Positions 37,201-44,830 of a stretch of DNA of 64,000 nucleotides are shown here, one piece after another. The stretch covers positions 1,364,001 to 1,428,000 of the forward strand of contig QANY01009110.1 in assembly GCA_003255025.1 (NCBI GenBank), given 5' to 3'. The first letter of the stretch is position 1. Each line of letters opens with the position of its first letter. The position numbers and the translations under genes were made by a program. Source of the DNA: Datisca glomerata (lineage: Eukaryota; Streptophyta; Magnoliopsida; Cucurbitales; Datiscaceae). The notes beneath the pieces were generated by a model. The model saw nothing but the letters and a program-made list of their open reading frames with translations, did not search any database and was not told where the DNA came from.

Positions 37201-38269
37201 ATTATAAGATTGCTCCCCAATTAAAGCACTATAATTGTCTAAATAATAGTGCTTTGAAATTTCAAGTGGTTGGGTATAAATGTAGATGAATCTCTTGATG
37301 ATTGACATTTTCTCTTTTGTCCTGTCTAGTTGATGATCGCTTGTTGTTTGCCTCCCTTTTGCCTTCTTGATATCATCAAACAATATGCAATGTTACACTA
37401 ATAATTTCTCTTTCCATTCTTTTTAGTAGGGTTCATTTTTTTATATGTTCGACTTTTTCTCCAAGCTTCCAAAACTAGCGTCAAGGATATCACAATGTTG
37501 ACAAATGCTATTTTTGTTGAACGATTCTCTCAAACTCATTATTATTCTAATTATTGGTATTCTAACTATTGGTGGCGGTGTTATGATTGTTCGGCCACAG
37601 GTAGACAATGTGTCTTCCTTCCAAAGGAAGATATACGGCTTGGCACTTTCTATAATTATGACATTAAGATTGCCACAGGTCCTTGATAAGCTTGATCAGA
37701 TCTTAAGGTACAAGTTTCACATCAAATTGATTCGTGATTTGCAATATTGAAAGCCAGACTTAACAATCTTTGCATCTTATTTTGGTTTTGTTATATTTTT
37801 TCATCCAGCGTATGTACGAGTGTTATACTTGGAAGCAATGATGACTTGACAGAGGAGTCCAGGTAAGAGATATCTATATTTTGGTTCGAGACCTTATTAG
37901 TGATTATTATAGAAGTGGGACTTCCTTTTTGTTTGTATGCTTATTTTTTTTGTTTCTGATGAGCAGTGGTGATCATATAAATTCTAGCAGGTCTGATAGT
38001 GAGGGAACAATTCCGAGCAAAGAGTCCAGGAGAAGACAGGTATTCTTTGGATGAATAGTTTATAATGTTTTTTTAGCTATTCCCTGATGCACTTTGTCCT
38101 TATTTAGATAAAGGTTTCAGACCCAATCAACCATATGTCTTTAGAGACTTCTGTGCGTGAAAATCTTCAGACTTGTGCAGCGCTACATGGAGAGTCTTTT
38201 AATTCAGCCATTGGTAGTATGCATCCATCAGCATTTGCACAACTGAAGCAAGCTATTAACATGCCGTAG
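19276..38269 (+). CDS. Importin-11-like karyopherin-beta, 22 exons
   Basis: Nuclear transport receptor of the importin-beta superfamily, plant importin-11 type. Family members bind cargo and RanGTP and pass through nuclear pores. Exons: 19276-19550, 19634-19706, 19857-19918, 20317-20458, 21652-21870, 21979-22045, 26545-26944, 28382-28529, 28649-28809, 30798-30897, 32720-32794, 32952-33086, 33594-33683, 34773-34955, 35073-35177, 36396-36554, 36773-36817, 36920-37141, 37601-37707, 37809-37862, 37967-38039, 38108-38269. All junctions are GT-AG, and the 3057 nt join in frame to 1018 residues, the usual size. The ATG gives MALSSSDMEAMYSLLVNSMS; the importin-beta N-terminal domain covers residues 25-110 (AESTLSQSESRPGF), and the rest is HEAT/ARM-like helix pairs (LRQKLLSHLREQNYQ, YFVLTASDLEEWYQNPESF, KTAVKASSAAILARILVMN). 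The tail after residue 920 is Ser/Glu-rich. Introns 6, 7, 9, 10, 13 and 15 are swollen by transposons. I see no disabling change. Confidence 0.93.
19919..20210 (+). repeat. Diverged direct duplication in intron 3
   Basis: Two copies of about 140 bp share GAACTGA, the spacer ending in CATGGGTGATGAGTCGCATAAAAC or its variant GAGTGATGAGTCACATAAAAC, then AGCATCC(C/T)TAATC and TGGACCC. They are intronic and no function is evident. Confidence 0.6.
22122..22185 (+). repeat. Short tandem duplication in intron 6
   Basis: AAAGACACTCACACTCACAT followed by TAGTGAACA occurs twice in succession about 1.5 exon lengths after the exon 6 donor. Non-coding. Confidence 0.8.
22646..23741 (-). mobile_element. 5'-truncated LINE (L1) in intron 6, antisense
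   Basis: The minus-strand frame 23023-23274 carries the zf-RVT domain that ends plant L1 ORF2: VVWKIRAPKKVQFFCL, then CIMCRKGSEDLDHLFIHC with its C-x2-C...H-x4-C ligands, then LWNKL. Upstream on the same strand are remnants of the inter-domain region, downstream LHMQLPRKQK, RRIFEESSEELVSL and a 3' tail (TTTCTTATATAAAAA). The insertion is flanked by the 14-bp duplication ATGTTTGTTCTCTT at 22632-22645 and 23742-23755, which gives both ends exactly. It has stops and is inactive. Confidence 0.88.
23742..23820 (+). repeat. Three 31-bp-spaced target copies with LINE tail pieces
   Basis: ATGTTTGTTCTCTTAG occurs at 23742, 23773 and 23804. The first two copies are each followed by TTTCTTATCAAAAAAA, the typical plant L1 3' end. 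A fourth copy of the target word is at 22632, the other side of the antisense LINE. Confidence 0.85.
24535..24806 (-). mobile_element. 3' LTR of copia element in intron 6
   Basis: On the minus strand the sequence after the pol fragment has a polypurine tract (CTTCGGGGGG) followed by TGTTGAAGATTACGG, which starts an LTR of about 270 bp that ends near CTCACTGCA. The matching 5' LTR is not present in the window. The outer end is placed approximately. Confidence 0.65.
24883..25573 (-). pseudogene. copia reverse transcriptase C-terminus and RNase H, in intron 6
   Basis: An open frame of 214 residues, with readable sequence extending upstream to about 25573 (CKPADISIEQNHKLGEKGDD). It contains YQRLVGKLIYLSHTRPDIAC, the RNase H acidic motif YTDADWVGS, SSAEAEF, the HCDKKSA segment and HDHTKHVEVERHFIKEK, ending with ILTK. 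The RNase H acidic residues are present, so this piece is well kept, but gag, protease, integrase and most RT are absent. It is a 3' fragment of a Tork-like copia element inserted antisense to the importin gene. Confidence 0.9.
25900..26240 (-). mobile_element. LINE 3' tail remnant in intron 6, antisense
   Basis: On the minus strand the sequence ends in ATGTTTCTTACAAAAATAC, the L1-tail signature, with decayed 3'-end-like sequence behind it. No readable protein domain. The end near 26240 is approximate. Confidence 0.5.
27200..27570 (+). mobile_element. LINE 3' end in intron 7, sense
   Basis: The translation LPRKQKALWNIGVMAVLWCL, followed by VEDLVSLTERSLFF, matches in order the 3' coding end of the antisense LINE in intron 6 (LPRKQKVHWNTRVMDVLWCF, then SSEELVSLREKSLF). 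It ends in ATTTCTTATAAAAAAATT. Same family, opposite orientation, heavily 5'-truncated. Confidence 0.8.
29585..30003 (+). mobile_element. LINE 3' end in intron 9, sense
   Basis: The translation KKRVLWSSALVDTLRSICLK then QNRRFEDSL corresponds to the region after zf-RVT in plant L1 elements. It is followed by a T-rich 3' UTR and the tail TTATTAATAAATTAAATTAT then GTTTCTTACGAAAA. The left limit is uncertain. The open frame at 29274-29549 just before it is not recognised. Confidence 0.65.
30489..30720 (-). mobile_element. LINE 3' tail in intron 9, antisense
   Basis: The minus strand ends AATCTATGTTTCTTATCAAAAA. The 200 bp behind it include TTTGGATAGAGAGAAATTC, similar in place and wording to the LINE 3' coding ends above. 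It lies 80 bp upstream of exon 10. Confidence 0.6.
30997..32073 (-). mobile_element. Compact copia derivative with both LTRs, intron 10
   Basis: Complete small LTR element antisense to the importin gene. The LTRs 30997-31141 and 31930-32073 (about 145 bp, roughly 96% alike by eye, TGTTGGATAATATTG at the 5' end on the minus strand) flank a Met-tRNA primer site (GGCTCTGATACCA on the plus strand, 31917-31929) and a polypurine tract (GAGGGGGAG next to 31141). The 5-bp duplication TAGTT sits at 30992-30996 and 32074-32078. The internal region holds one fused frame. The high LTR similarity implies a fairly recent insertion. Confidence 0.9.
31149..31586 (-). CDS. gag-RNase H fusion frame of the compact copia element
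   Basis: An uninterrupted frame of 145 codons. Residues 1-16 (MSEASNAAVTAGNHP after the second Met) have the style of a copia gag start and are preceded by a leader with the primer-binding site. From residue 17 the frame is copia RNase H: LSWKSKKQSVVSQSSAEAEY, then LYCDNKSTLMLVSDSVLHER, TKHIEVDIHFIRETVRSG, and the usual C-terminal end before the polypurine tract. The first RNase H acidic motif (DADW) and everything from gag to RT are missing, so it cannot be an active RNase H. An internal deletion must have joined the two ends in frame. Confidence 0.8.
   Translation of the reverse strand: MMSEASNAAVTAGNHPLSWKSKKQSVVSQSSAEAEYKAMAQGTCGVLWLHSILGELDFLPCLPSTLYCDNKSTLMLVSDSVLHERTKHIEVDIHFIRETVRSGAISTKFFPSSEQTSDALTKPVGPTILQSTLSKLGMIDIYAPA
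32240..32400 (-). mobile_element. LINE 3' tail in intron 10, antisense
   Basis: The minus strand ends AAAAAATTTGTTTCTTATAA and then AAGAA, the L1-tail word. The body is decayed and has no readable domain. Extent approximate. Confidence 0.45.
33960..34605 (+). mobile_element. LINE 3' region in intron 13, sense
   Basis: The decayed frame reads LLNRCVLC then TNDHIFLYCSGTLFWEVYF, a zf-RVT domain with its C-x2-C...H-x4-C pattern. It is followed by SFCYENKV-like coding remnants and a T-rich tail ending in TTTTTTGTATCAAAAG near 34603. Stops are frequent. Probably an older insertion than the others. Confidence 0.65.
35705..36190. mobile_element. Possible MITE remnant in intron 15
   Basis: GGGTCTGTTTGGTCGGGGTA at 35703-35722 has the wording of Harbinger/hAT MITE ends, and related words (GGTATTCC, GGGAATACC) recur inverted near 36165. 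No clean complementary terminus was found, so it is either truncated or a chance match. Confidence 0.35.
36003..36122 (+). repeat. 60-bp tandem duplication in intron 15
   Basis: Two adjacent copies of AACTAATATTTTACAAAGAA followed by TGCACC(A/G)A, AGGTGATTAAA and GATCACAA(G/T)TATG. They differ at a few positions. Confidence 0.8.
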
Positions 38270-39430
38270 AGATCTGATACTTGATGTATCTTTCATTATC
38301 GGTTGCGATCGCCTAAGTGCACCTTCAACTTTTTTGCGGATCTGTAGATTGGAAAGATGTATGGTGAGTTTCAACCTCCATAATGGCTTTCCCTCCATTC
38401 TCAATTGAAAACATCCCCATCAACCCCCCAAAAAAATTTGCAGCCGAAATAGTTGAGGTATTAAGTAGAACTATCTTATCTTTGGTGGGGGGGGGGGGGG
38501 GGGAAANGGGGGGGGGGGGGATAATGAGAACTGTGTAAGGGAAGGTAGTATTTTGGTAGAATTATCGAACGTTCTTGGTTGATCTCAAATTGATTCTCTC
38601 TGAATGGAACTGTAGGATAGAGTTTTAGCAAATTTGGATTCAGAATTTTGACTACTTCTCTACCGGGAAAACTTTTGGAAAGAAGAAGATAGAAAACTTT
38701 AGCTGAGGTTTTTCTTTTTCAGAGGGGGGATAATTTGGATTTAACTAACTTTTTTTGTCTAAATTGTACTTCATTTTCTCTTATGTGGCTGCCTTTAATT
38801 TAGCTTTAAAATCATGTAGGTTCTTGTATGATAGTAATTGACATTACCGTTTCGTTTGATTGTTCTCACTCTCTTTAACATGGTTTTATTTTCTTGCAGG
38901 TAAGAATGAAGCTTCTTGGTGTTTTTTTGGGCATTTATTTTATTCTTTTCCTTTCGATCTGTTGGGGTTGGTTTCTTGTTGTAGTTTGTATCTCTTAGTT
39001 CATTTTTGTATGCCTTCCTTGGAATACTCTGTATATAGCCTGCTGTTTAGTGCCTGTCTTTTGTGTGCAAGGCGCATATATATATATATCACAGCATCGA
39101 GCAGTCGAGAATTTTTACTGAGAATGTGAAAATACGAAGTTTTACAAGAATGAGAAAAAAAAGACAAACAAAAAACAAAGGAACTTTACCGGGCAGGAAC
39201 AAACTTAGCTTTGCATGGTAAACTTGGTTCTTGTTGGTTTGCGGATTGTATTAGAATGATGTTATCCAGCAGGATATAATAGATCCTGTAAATCATTCTT
39301 TGTTGTTTACATTCTGTAAATGCTTTGTTTATTAAAAAATGATTTGTTCATCAGAACTGCAAATCAATTTGAGATTCGTTCAAAATTTCGTCTTTAAAGT
39401 GTAGAAATCTTTTGAAACAAAATAAATTTG
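38270..39430 (+). other. Presumed 3' UTR of the importin gene
   Basis: Non-coding sequence after the stop codon. A possible 3'-UTR intron runs from a GTGAGT donor at 38364 to an acceptor TTCTTGCAG ending at 38899. AATAAA at 39421-39426 is one candidate poly(A) signal. The open frame at 38860-39129 is a chance frame. A poly-G run with one unresolved base is at 38487-38520. Confidence 0.45.
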
Positions 39431-39560
39431 TAGTCTTTGAAATACTTAAATTGCATTTATATATTTGCGTGCACAAAATAGTAATTCAATATTCATGCTT
39501 TAGAATTTATAACTATATATTCATGGTTAGATGATCTGGTAAATGACACTTTTAATAAAC

Positions 39561-40019
39561 GGTAAATTACCTTTTTAGACCATTATCTTTCTGAAATGTA
39601 TCAAAATAAGCTATTAATTTTTAAAATGACTGCATCTACCCATTAATTTTTATTAGTTCTTCGGTTAACTCCATCAAATTTTTCATCTATTTTGTTGATG
39701 TGGATACCACGTAGATGCAACATGGATGCCATGTGGATGCTACGTGTAGTTTATTATTATTTATTTAAAAAAATAACATGACAACTCAAAATTCCCCCAT
39801 TTTCCTTTAGTCATTAAAATTTTAAATTAAAAAGTAAAAAATTTTAATTTTAAAAAGTGTAAAAATAATAATTAAATTTTTCTACAAAATTCACGTGACA
39901 TCCATGTTGTATCCACGTGGCATTCACATCAGCAAAATGGATGAATGTAGTCATTTTAAAAATTAATGGACTATTTTGATACATTTCAGGAAGATAATGG
40001 ACTAAAAAGATAATTTACC
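39561..40019. mobile_element. Non-autonomous Mutator-like element (long TIR)
   Basis: The terminal inverted repeats begin GGTAAATTA(C/T)CTTTTTAG and continue for about 70 bp with few mismatches. After a 50-bp gap they continue again for some 60 bp (TGATGTG-AT-CCACGT-GAT wording in both arms). TTTTAATAAA at 39550-39559 and 40020-40029 is a perfect 10-bp target duplication, which fits the 8-11 bp of Mutator-like elements. No coding capacity. It lies in the space between the two convergent host genes. Confidence 0.85.
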
Positions 40020-40497
40020 TTTTAATAAAAGCTCGTGTGTTTACGTAACAATCAGGTTAAACTTGAAGGATAATCGGGTTAAAAGGGAGATGTATATTTG
40101 AAACATTGAAATGAGCTTTGAAAAAAATCATTCCTTTTCAAAATAAGGTTATGATATATCACAGAATAAGTTGTGATATTTTTATTTTTCATGTAAATAA
40201 TTTGGGTTAATGTATTAGTTTGGTTCAAGTAATATACGTGATAAATATCTTAATAATTAGTGTTTTATTTCTTAAAAATAACATCAGTGTTTTATTTGCT
40301 GTCAAAGATAGAAATGAAAATGCTAGTATAAGAAACTAGTTATTCAAATTGGAAAGTCTAGGAAATGAAAATTAAAATCATGTAAGGATGAAGGATGAGG
40401 AAGGCTGACAAAATATATTGGCAAATGTAATGGAAGGTACCATCTCTATTCAAGTGTGGATTAGACTGAAACCAATTGGTACAAGTTGGAGTTTGGA
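40020..40497. other. Spacer downstream of the PsbQ-like gene
   Basis: About 480 bp between the Mutator-like element and the stop codon of the minus-strand gene. It must contain that gene's 3' UTR, but no clear poly(A) signal can be singled out in this AT-rich sequence. Confidence 0.4.
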
Positions 40498-41754
40498 TTA
40501 AATCCTTGACAAAATGTCATTGAGAGCTTCCACTATGTCATCGTAACATTGCCAAACTTTCGGTTTGTCTTTGTCCCTTGCTGCGTAATCTAGCTAAACA
40601 ATGGTCACCAAACATCAACAATAAATAAATAAAAAAATTACATTTCCAGCGTGAACAAATCGGTAAATAATTAAAAAAAATAACATTCTCAGAGTGAACT
40701 GTGAAAATGGACGAAAAATAAAAACTTACAAAAATGATCGCAAATTGTTGGTAATTAACTTAGTTACAAAAAATTACACATACGTAAATAAATTTAACTA
40801 CATTACGTCTGTGTAATTGGGTAAATAAATTATTTACTCTAGCTATTTTTACAATTTTCTCAAACATCACTCCTTTTTTGGTCATTTTTGTAGTGACAAT
40901 TCGTACCACGACCTTACTATCAAATCCATTTTGTCATTTTATCAATTTTAATTTCACCTTTTAAATTTTTATTCATAAGTATTGACTCGCACGAGGCGCC
41001 TTACTTGAGGTTCTCGTAAATTAAGAATGCTGGAAGCTGTTGATTTATTCTAATGCTTCATGGGCATAAATTGCTAAACACCAAAGTTGACTGGAAAAAT
41101 TGACATATATATCTAAGAACAATTATGTGAATTGGTATGAACCATTTAAATCGATGCAACTTTCTGGTGTGACTAAACTTGAGGTTCTCATTTCAATGAC
41201 GTTCAAATTCAATTGTTATATATCAATTAAATGAAGATACCTAAAAGTTGCGCAGATTTACTTACCCGGGAAACACCATTGAAGAGAAGGGAATAGAGTT
41301 TTCTGAGAGGAGGCCTTTCAGCTGCTGGTTTGTACTGAATAATCGTACGAAGATCCTGCTTCAGGTACGGCGAACTGCTCCTCAATGCCTTTTGTGCTTC
41401 TCTCCAATCCTCAGATTCTATGAAAGTTTTCACTTGCAAAAGAGCTTGAGCGTGGCCTCTAATTCCACTCTCTGCTTCTTCAACAGTCTGATCTGGAGCA
41501 ATAAATTTCATATCTAATCCATTTACCTTTCCCACCGGTAACAACACCATTGACGAAGCCAAAATTGCTATTGAACCTAACACTAATCTTCTGCTTACAC
41601 CACATTCACTGCTCTTTTCGCTACTGACGATTGTGTACTCGGAATTGGTAAGATAGAGGGATTGAAACTGGAAGGAGGAGAAGCAAACGGATGTAGAAAG
41701 CGAAACAGAGTTGTGGTTGGACTGTGGGAGAAGGATTTGTGGTTTTAATGCCAT
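40498..41754 (-). CDS. PQL3: PsbQ-like thylakoid-lumen protein (PQL3 type), two exons
   Basis: A chloroplast protein related to the PsbQ subunit of photosystem II. PsbQ-like proteins (PQL1-3) are lumenal parts or assembly partners of the chloroplast NDH complex in cyclic electron flow. Exon 1 is 41754-41266 and exon 2 is 40593-40498. The donor CGG|GTAAGT and the acceptor TTTAG|CTAGAT join in frame to 194 residues. Residues 1-55 are Ser-rich and uncharged, like a stroma transit peptide. Residues 55-80 (SRRLVLGSIAILASSMVLLP) carry a twin-arginine lumen signal. The mature part is the four-helix PsbQ fold (VEEAESGIRGHAQALLQVKT, EDWREAQKALR, YLKQDLRTII; exon 2 gives LDYAARDKDKPKVWQCYDD). The end after GVSR in the single-exon frame is intron read-through. 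PQL1 or PQL2 are less likely by length and wording, but not excluded. Confidence 0.85.
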
Positions 41755-42118
41755 TTTGATTTAAGCACTGATTTTATAATGTTGTTTGTCATCTAGAGAG
41801 CTTTCTTCTTTCAATCCTCTGTTTTCTGATAGCTTCTTGTTATCTTCTCCCTCCTTTGCCCCCTCCTCTTTGTCTTATCATTATCGCTTCATGATTTTAT
41901 TTTATAAATATTATCTAAATATATTAAAAGGGTTTAAAATGGAATTTTTTTTTACCCTTCAAACCTCCTTATAATTAAGTATAATTGAAAGTTTCACATC
42001 TTTTCTCATTTAATGTAATTCATATAATAGAATAATATTTTTCATTCAATAATAATCTATTTATAAATAGTAGTCGAAAAGTACGTGTTTTGCACGTGTT
42101 AAAGTAATTTAAAATACA

Positions 42119-42853
42119 CTAGTAGAAAAGCATGTGCTTCGCACGTATTGAATTTTTTTAAAATTATACAATAAGTTTTAAAATTATGACTAACGTTGAA
42201 ATAAATACATTAGTTTTCAAAATATTATAAATCTAAAATAACAAAAAAATTGTAATTTTCTCGTATTTATAGCTGAATTATTGCAAATAAAAGGAAAATC
42301 GATCATGCCATGCATCATTGGAGATGATATATTTACAATATTGTTATTGCATATATAAGGAAACTTGAATAAGACGTGCATAATCTCAAAATAGTAAATT
42401 ATCTACAAGATTTTTTAAATTAAAGAGTATGCAATCCTAACAAATTTAACATCGTAAAATGATATGAAAATAAGCTTAGAATTATTTGAGAAGAGAAAAT
42501 TACATCTGAAGAACAATTTTACTATAAGTAATGGACATTGAAAATTATTACACTTACTATAAAATTAAGAAAACTAAACAACAAAATAAAAATCTTGTAA
42601 ATAGACAGTAACTCATGTTTATTAACAAAATAATGTTCATGATATAAATAACTCTTAAATAATATACATGATTCATCACATTCTTAATGACATAATAATA
42701 TTGATTACTATATAAAGTATTGATAAAAGAGTAATTATGATAATTGACTTTAAATAACTAAAAATATTAATCTTTACTATTTTAGTGGGGCTTAAAGGAT
42801 AAAAGGAAAAATAAAAAGTTAATCCCCCTTAGGCCCAGTATAATATAAAGAGA
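42119..42853 (-). mobile_element. Single Helitron copy, about 735 bp
   Basis: The best-delimited unit of the array. It starts at the 5' end (minus strand) with A|TCTCTTTATATTATACTG and ends with a hairpin and CTAG|T at 42119, consistent with insertion between A and T. It is AT-rich and non-coding. Confidence 0.65.
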
Positions 42854-43739
42854 TGCAACATTTGAAATTAATATTAAACGTTGAAACAAATATTATTTTT
42901 AAAAATAATTATAAATTTAAATTAAAAGTAAAGTAATAATAATTAATATATTCGTTGGTTTATAATAGTGTTGAAATTACGCAATATACCATTGCTATTG
43001 GAATAATATACATAATGATTATTTGATAATTTTTAAGATCTTATTATAGTAAGAGACAATTTCTCTGATTCGAAAATATTTCTCTCAATTCCTTTATATG
43101 AAGTTTCATGTTTGATAACATAAATATTACATAATATTTAATTTTATAAATGTCTAACAAATAAATTACTGTTGACTTGAAAATAATCTCAAAATTTATT
43201 GAAATTCATCTTTATGAATATTTATATTTCTAATTATAAATTATTATAAACTATTTAATTTTACAAACAATTTATAAAAAAAATATTATTGAATAGAAAA
43301 TAATATTTCATTATGACTCATTATATATAAATGACAAAGTGAATTAAAAGTTTCTCTCATTTAAGCCATTTTTAATATACTAGTCGAAAAGCACGTGCTT
43401 CGCACATAGTTATGAATTCCGTTCCGTTCCGGCTGGAATGATCGGAATATTCCGGTTCCGGCGAGGGAACAGAACGGAATAGGGGTCAAAATATTTCAGG
43501 AATATTTTGATTAAGTAAATTTAGAAATCAATTATTTCAATAAAGTAAGCATTCTGCAGTGGCGTTGGACGTGCTGGTTAAGCGCAAGGACGCGCAAATA
43601 TACAATTTTGGACTTTTAAGTGGTTTTTTTTGGAAATTGATAGTTCTACACTCTTTCTAATGAGATAAAGTAAATTTTTTGTATATTTTATTTTATACTA
43701 GTTCATTATTCTTATTTATAAATAAAAAACTTTCGCACT

Positions 43740-44830
43740 CACTTTTTGCTTCTTTTTTTTTTTTAAATCTTCTTTTGCGCAGCATTAGTCTTTTCAGACT
43801 GCTGTTCAAATCTCATGGCTTAAGTAGGAACTGTATCTACTGCATTTCATTCTGAATGGTCTGCTGCACAAAAAAGAAAAGGTTTAGTTTTGAAGGGCTG
43901 GCTCTCGACCACGAAATGCAGGCTTTTCAGTGCTGCTTCCTTAGGCCGAGGATGATGTCGCTACCCCTCATTGACTCCAACCAAGAATTTGAAGGAAAAG
44001 GTGAAAAATCTAGATCAGTGAGGAGGACAATCCCCCACTCCGGCGGTTTCTTTGTGTTAAGAATGGATACTTCTTGGTGTTTGCTGGAATTCCAACTTGG
44101 GGATACCTTTGACCAATTGCCTGCCCCTTCATTATGATTAGTAAGAAGGGGAAAAGAATGAGAAAAAAGGAGAGGCCTATTGATTCGAAGTCACTACGAA
44201 AGGGTCAGTCAATAGCATAACTCTTTCTTTCCCGGGTCTCCTTTCGAAGGAGAAAGGCCTTCGCATTCCTAATCCGGTAAGGGGGCCAGACGGCTTTGTT
44301 TGCTCCAGCTTGGCGAATCGCATCCCCGCGCAAGGACATTGCCTCCCTCGCTTAGTGTTTGCAGCGGGTGGGGAGGCTATCGTAGAAGCGAAGCCTATCG
44401 CCACGATTTGTCCCGTGGACACACGTGCAATCCAACCCGTAGGATTTCCTTTTCCTCTTCCCATTCTGACTTTTGTAGGTTTCGTTGTAGTCACAGCAGA
44501 GGGTGGCAAAGTCGTCTCTCAAAAAGTCGAAACACGAGCTGCCAAGAGGACGAAGGAAGGATGGAATGTAGTCCCCTCGGATGAGAGACCGACGAAGAAA
44601 GCATTGCCACCAAAGATGTCTGAAGTGAGTGTGAAGCAGACCTCGACAGTTCAAGAATACAAAATTTTCAGGGGGCCCACAACCACTACGATATTTGGCT
44701 CTTCGATGAGTTCCACGAACCAGACCCACAAAGCAGCATCATAGGTGGAAGGCAGGAGGGAACTGCCTTTACAAATACGATGTGAAAAGTACTAGATAGA
44801 CAAGAATGTAGACTAGAAAAAAAGTCTTCC
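43740..44830 (-). other. Mitochondrial-type DNA insert (NUMT)
   Basis: GC content rises sharply against the AT-rich surroundings, and the wording (CCCGGGTCTCCTTTCGAAGG, AGAAGGGGAAAAGAATGAG, GGTAAGGGGGCCAGACGG) is that of plant mitochondrial spacers. It includes a fragment of mitochondrial rpl16. Edges are placed by composition only. Several overlapping open frames exist on both strands, as is common in such DNA; none is credible as a nuclear gene. Confidence 0.72.
44406..44484 (-). pseudogene. rpl16: Mitochondrial rpl16 fragment within a chimeric frame
   Basis: The minus strand encodes KPTKVRMGRGKGNPTGWIAR followed by VSTGQI, the C-terminal third of mitochondrial ribosomal protein L16, close to the consensus of flowering plants. 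The similarity ends abruptly at both sides. Upstream is TTT, downstream VAIGFASTIASPPAANTK, which is not L16. The frame 44509-44177 is therefore a chimera of the kind formed by recombination in plant mitochondria. It contributes no function here. Confidence 0.82.

Noticed and set aside
37495..37750. Two frames overlapping importin exon 19 with an N-terminal extension
   Set aside because: The acceptor CCACAG at 37600 and the continuity of the importin frame show that the extension is intron sequence.
38860..39129. 89-residue frame after the importin stop codon
   Set aside because: It starts within a presumed 3'-UTR intron, has hydrophobic low-complexity composition and no recognised domain.
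41226..41265. C-terminal end VSKSAQLLGIFI of the PsbQ-like frame
   Set aside because: A GTAAGT donor after CGG and a matching downstream exon with a conserved last helix show that this end is intron read-through.
44300..44744. Plus-strand frames of 94 and 144 residues in the mitochondrial-type insert
   Set aside because: The rpl16 match is on the opposite strand. GC-rich organelle spacer DNA often has chance open frames, and no family was recognised.
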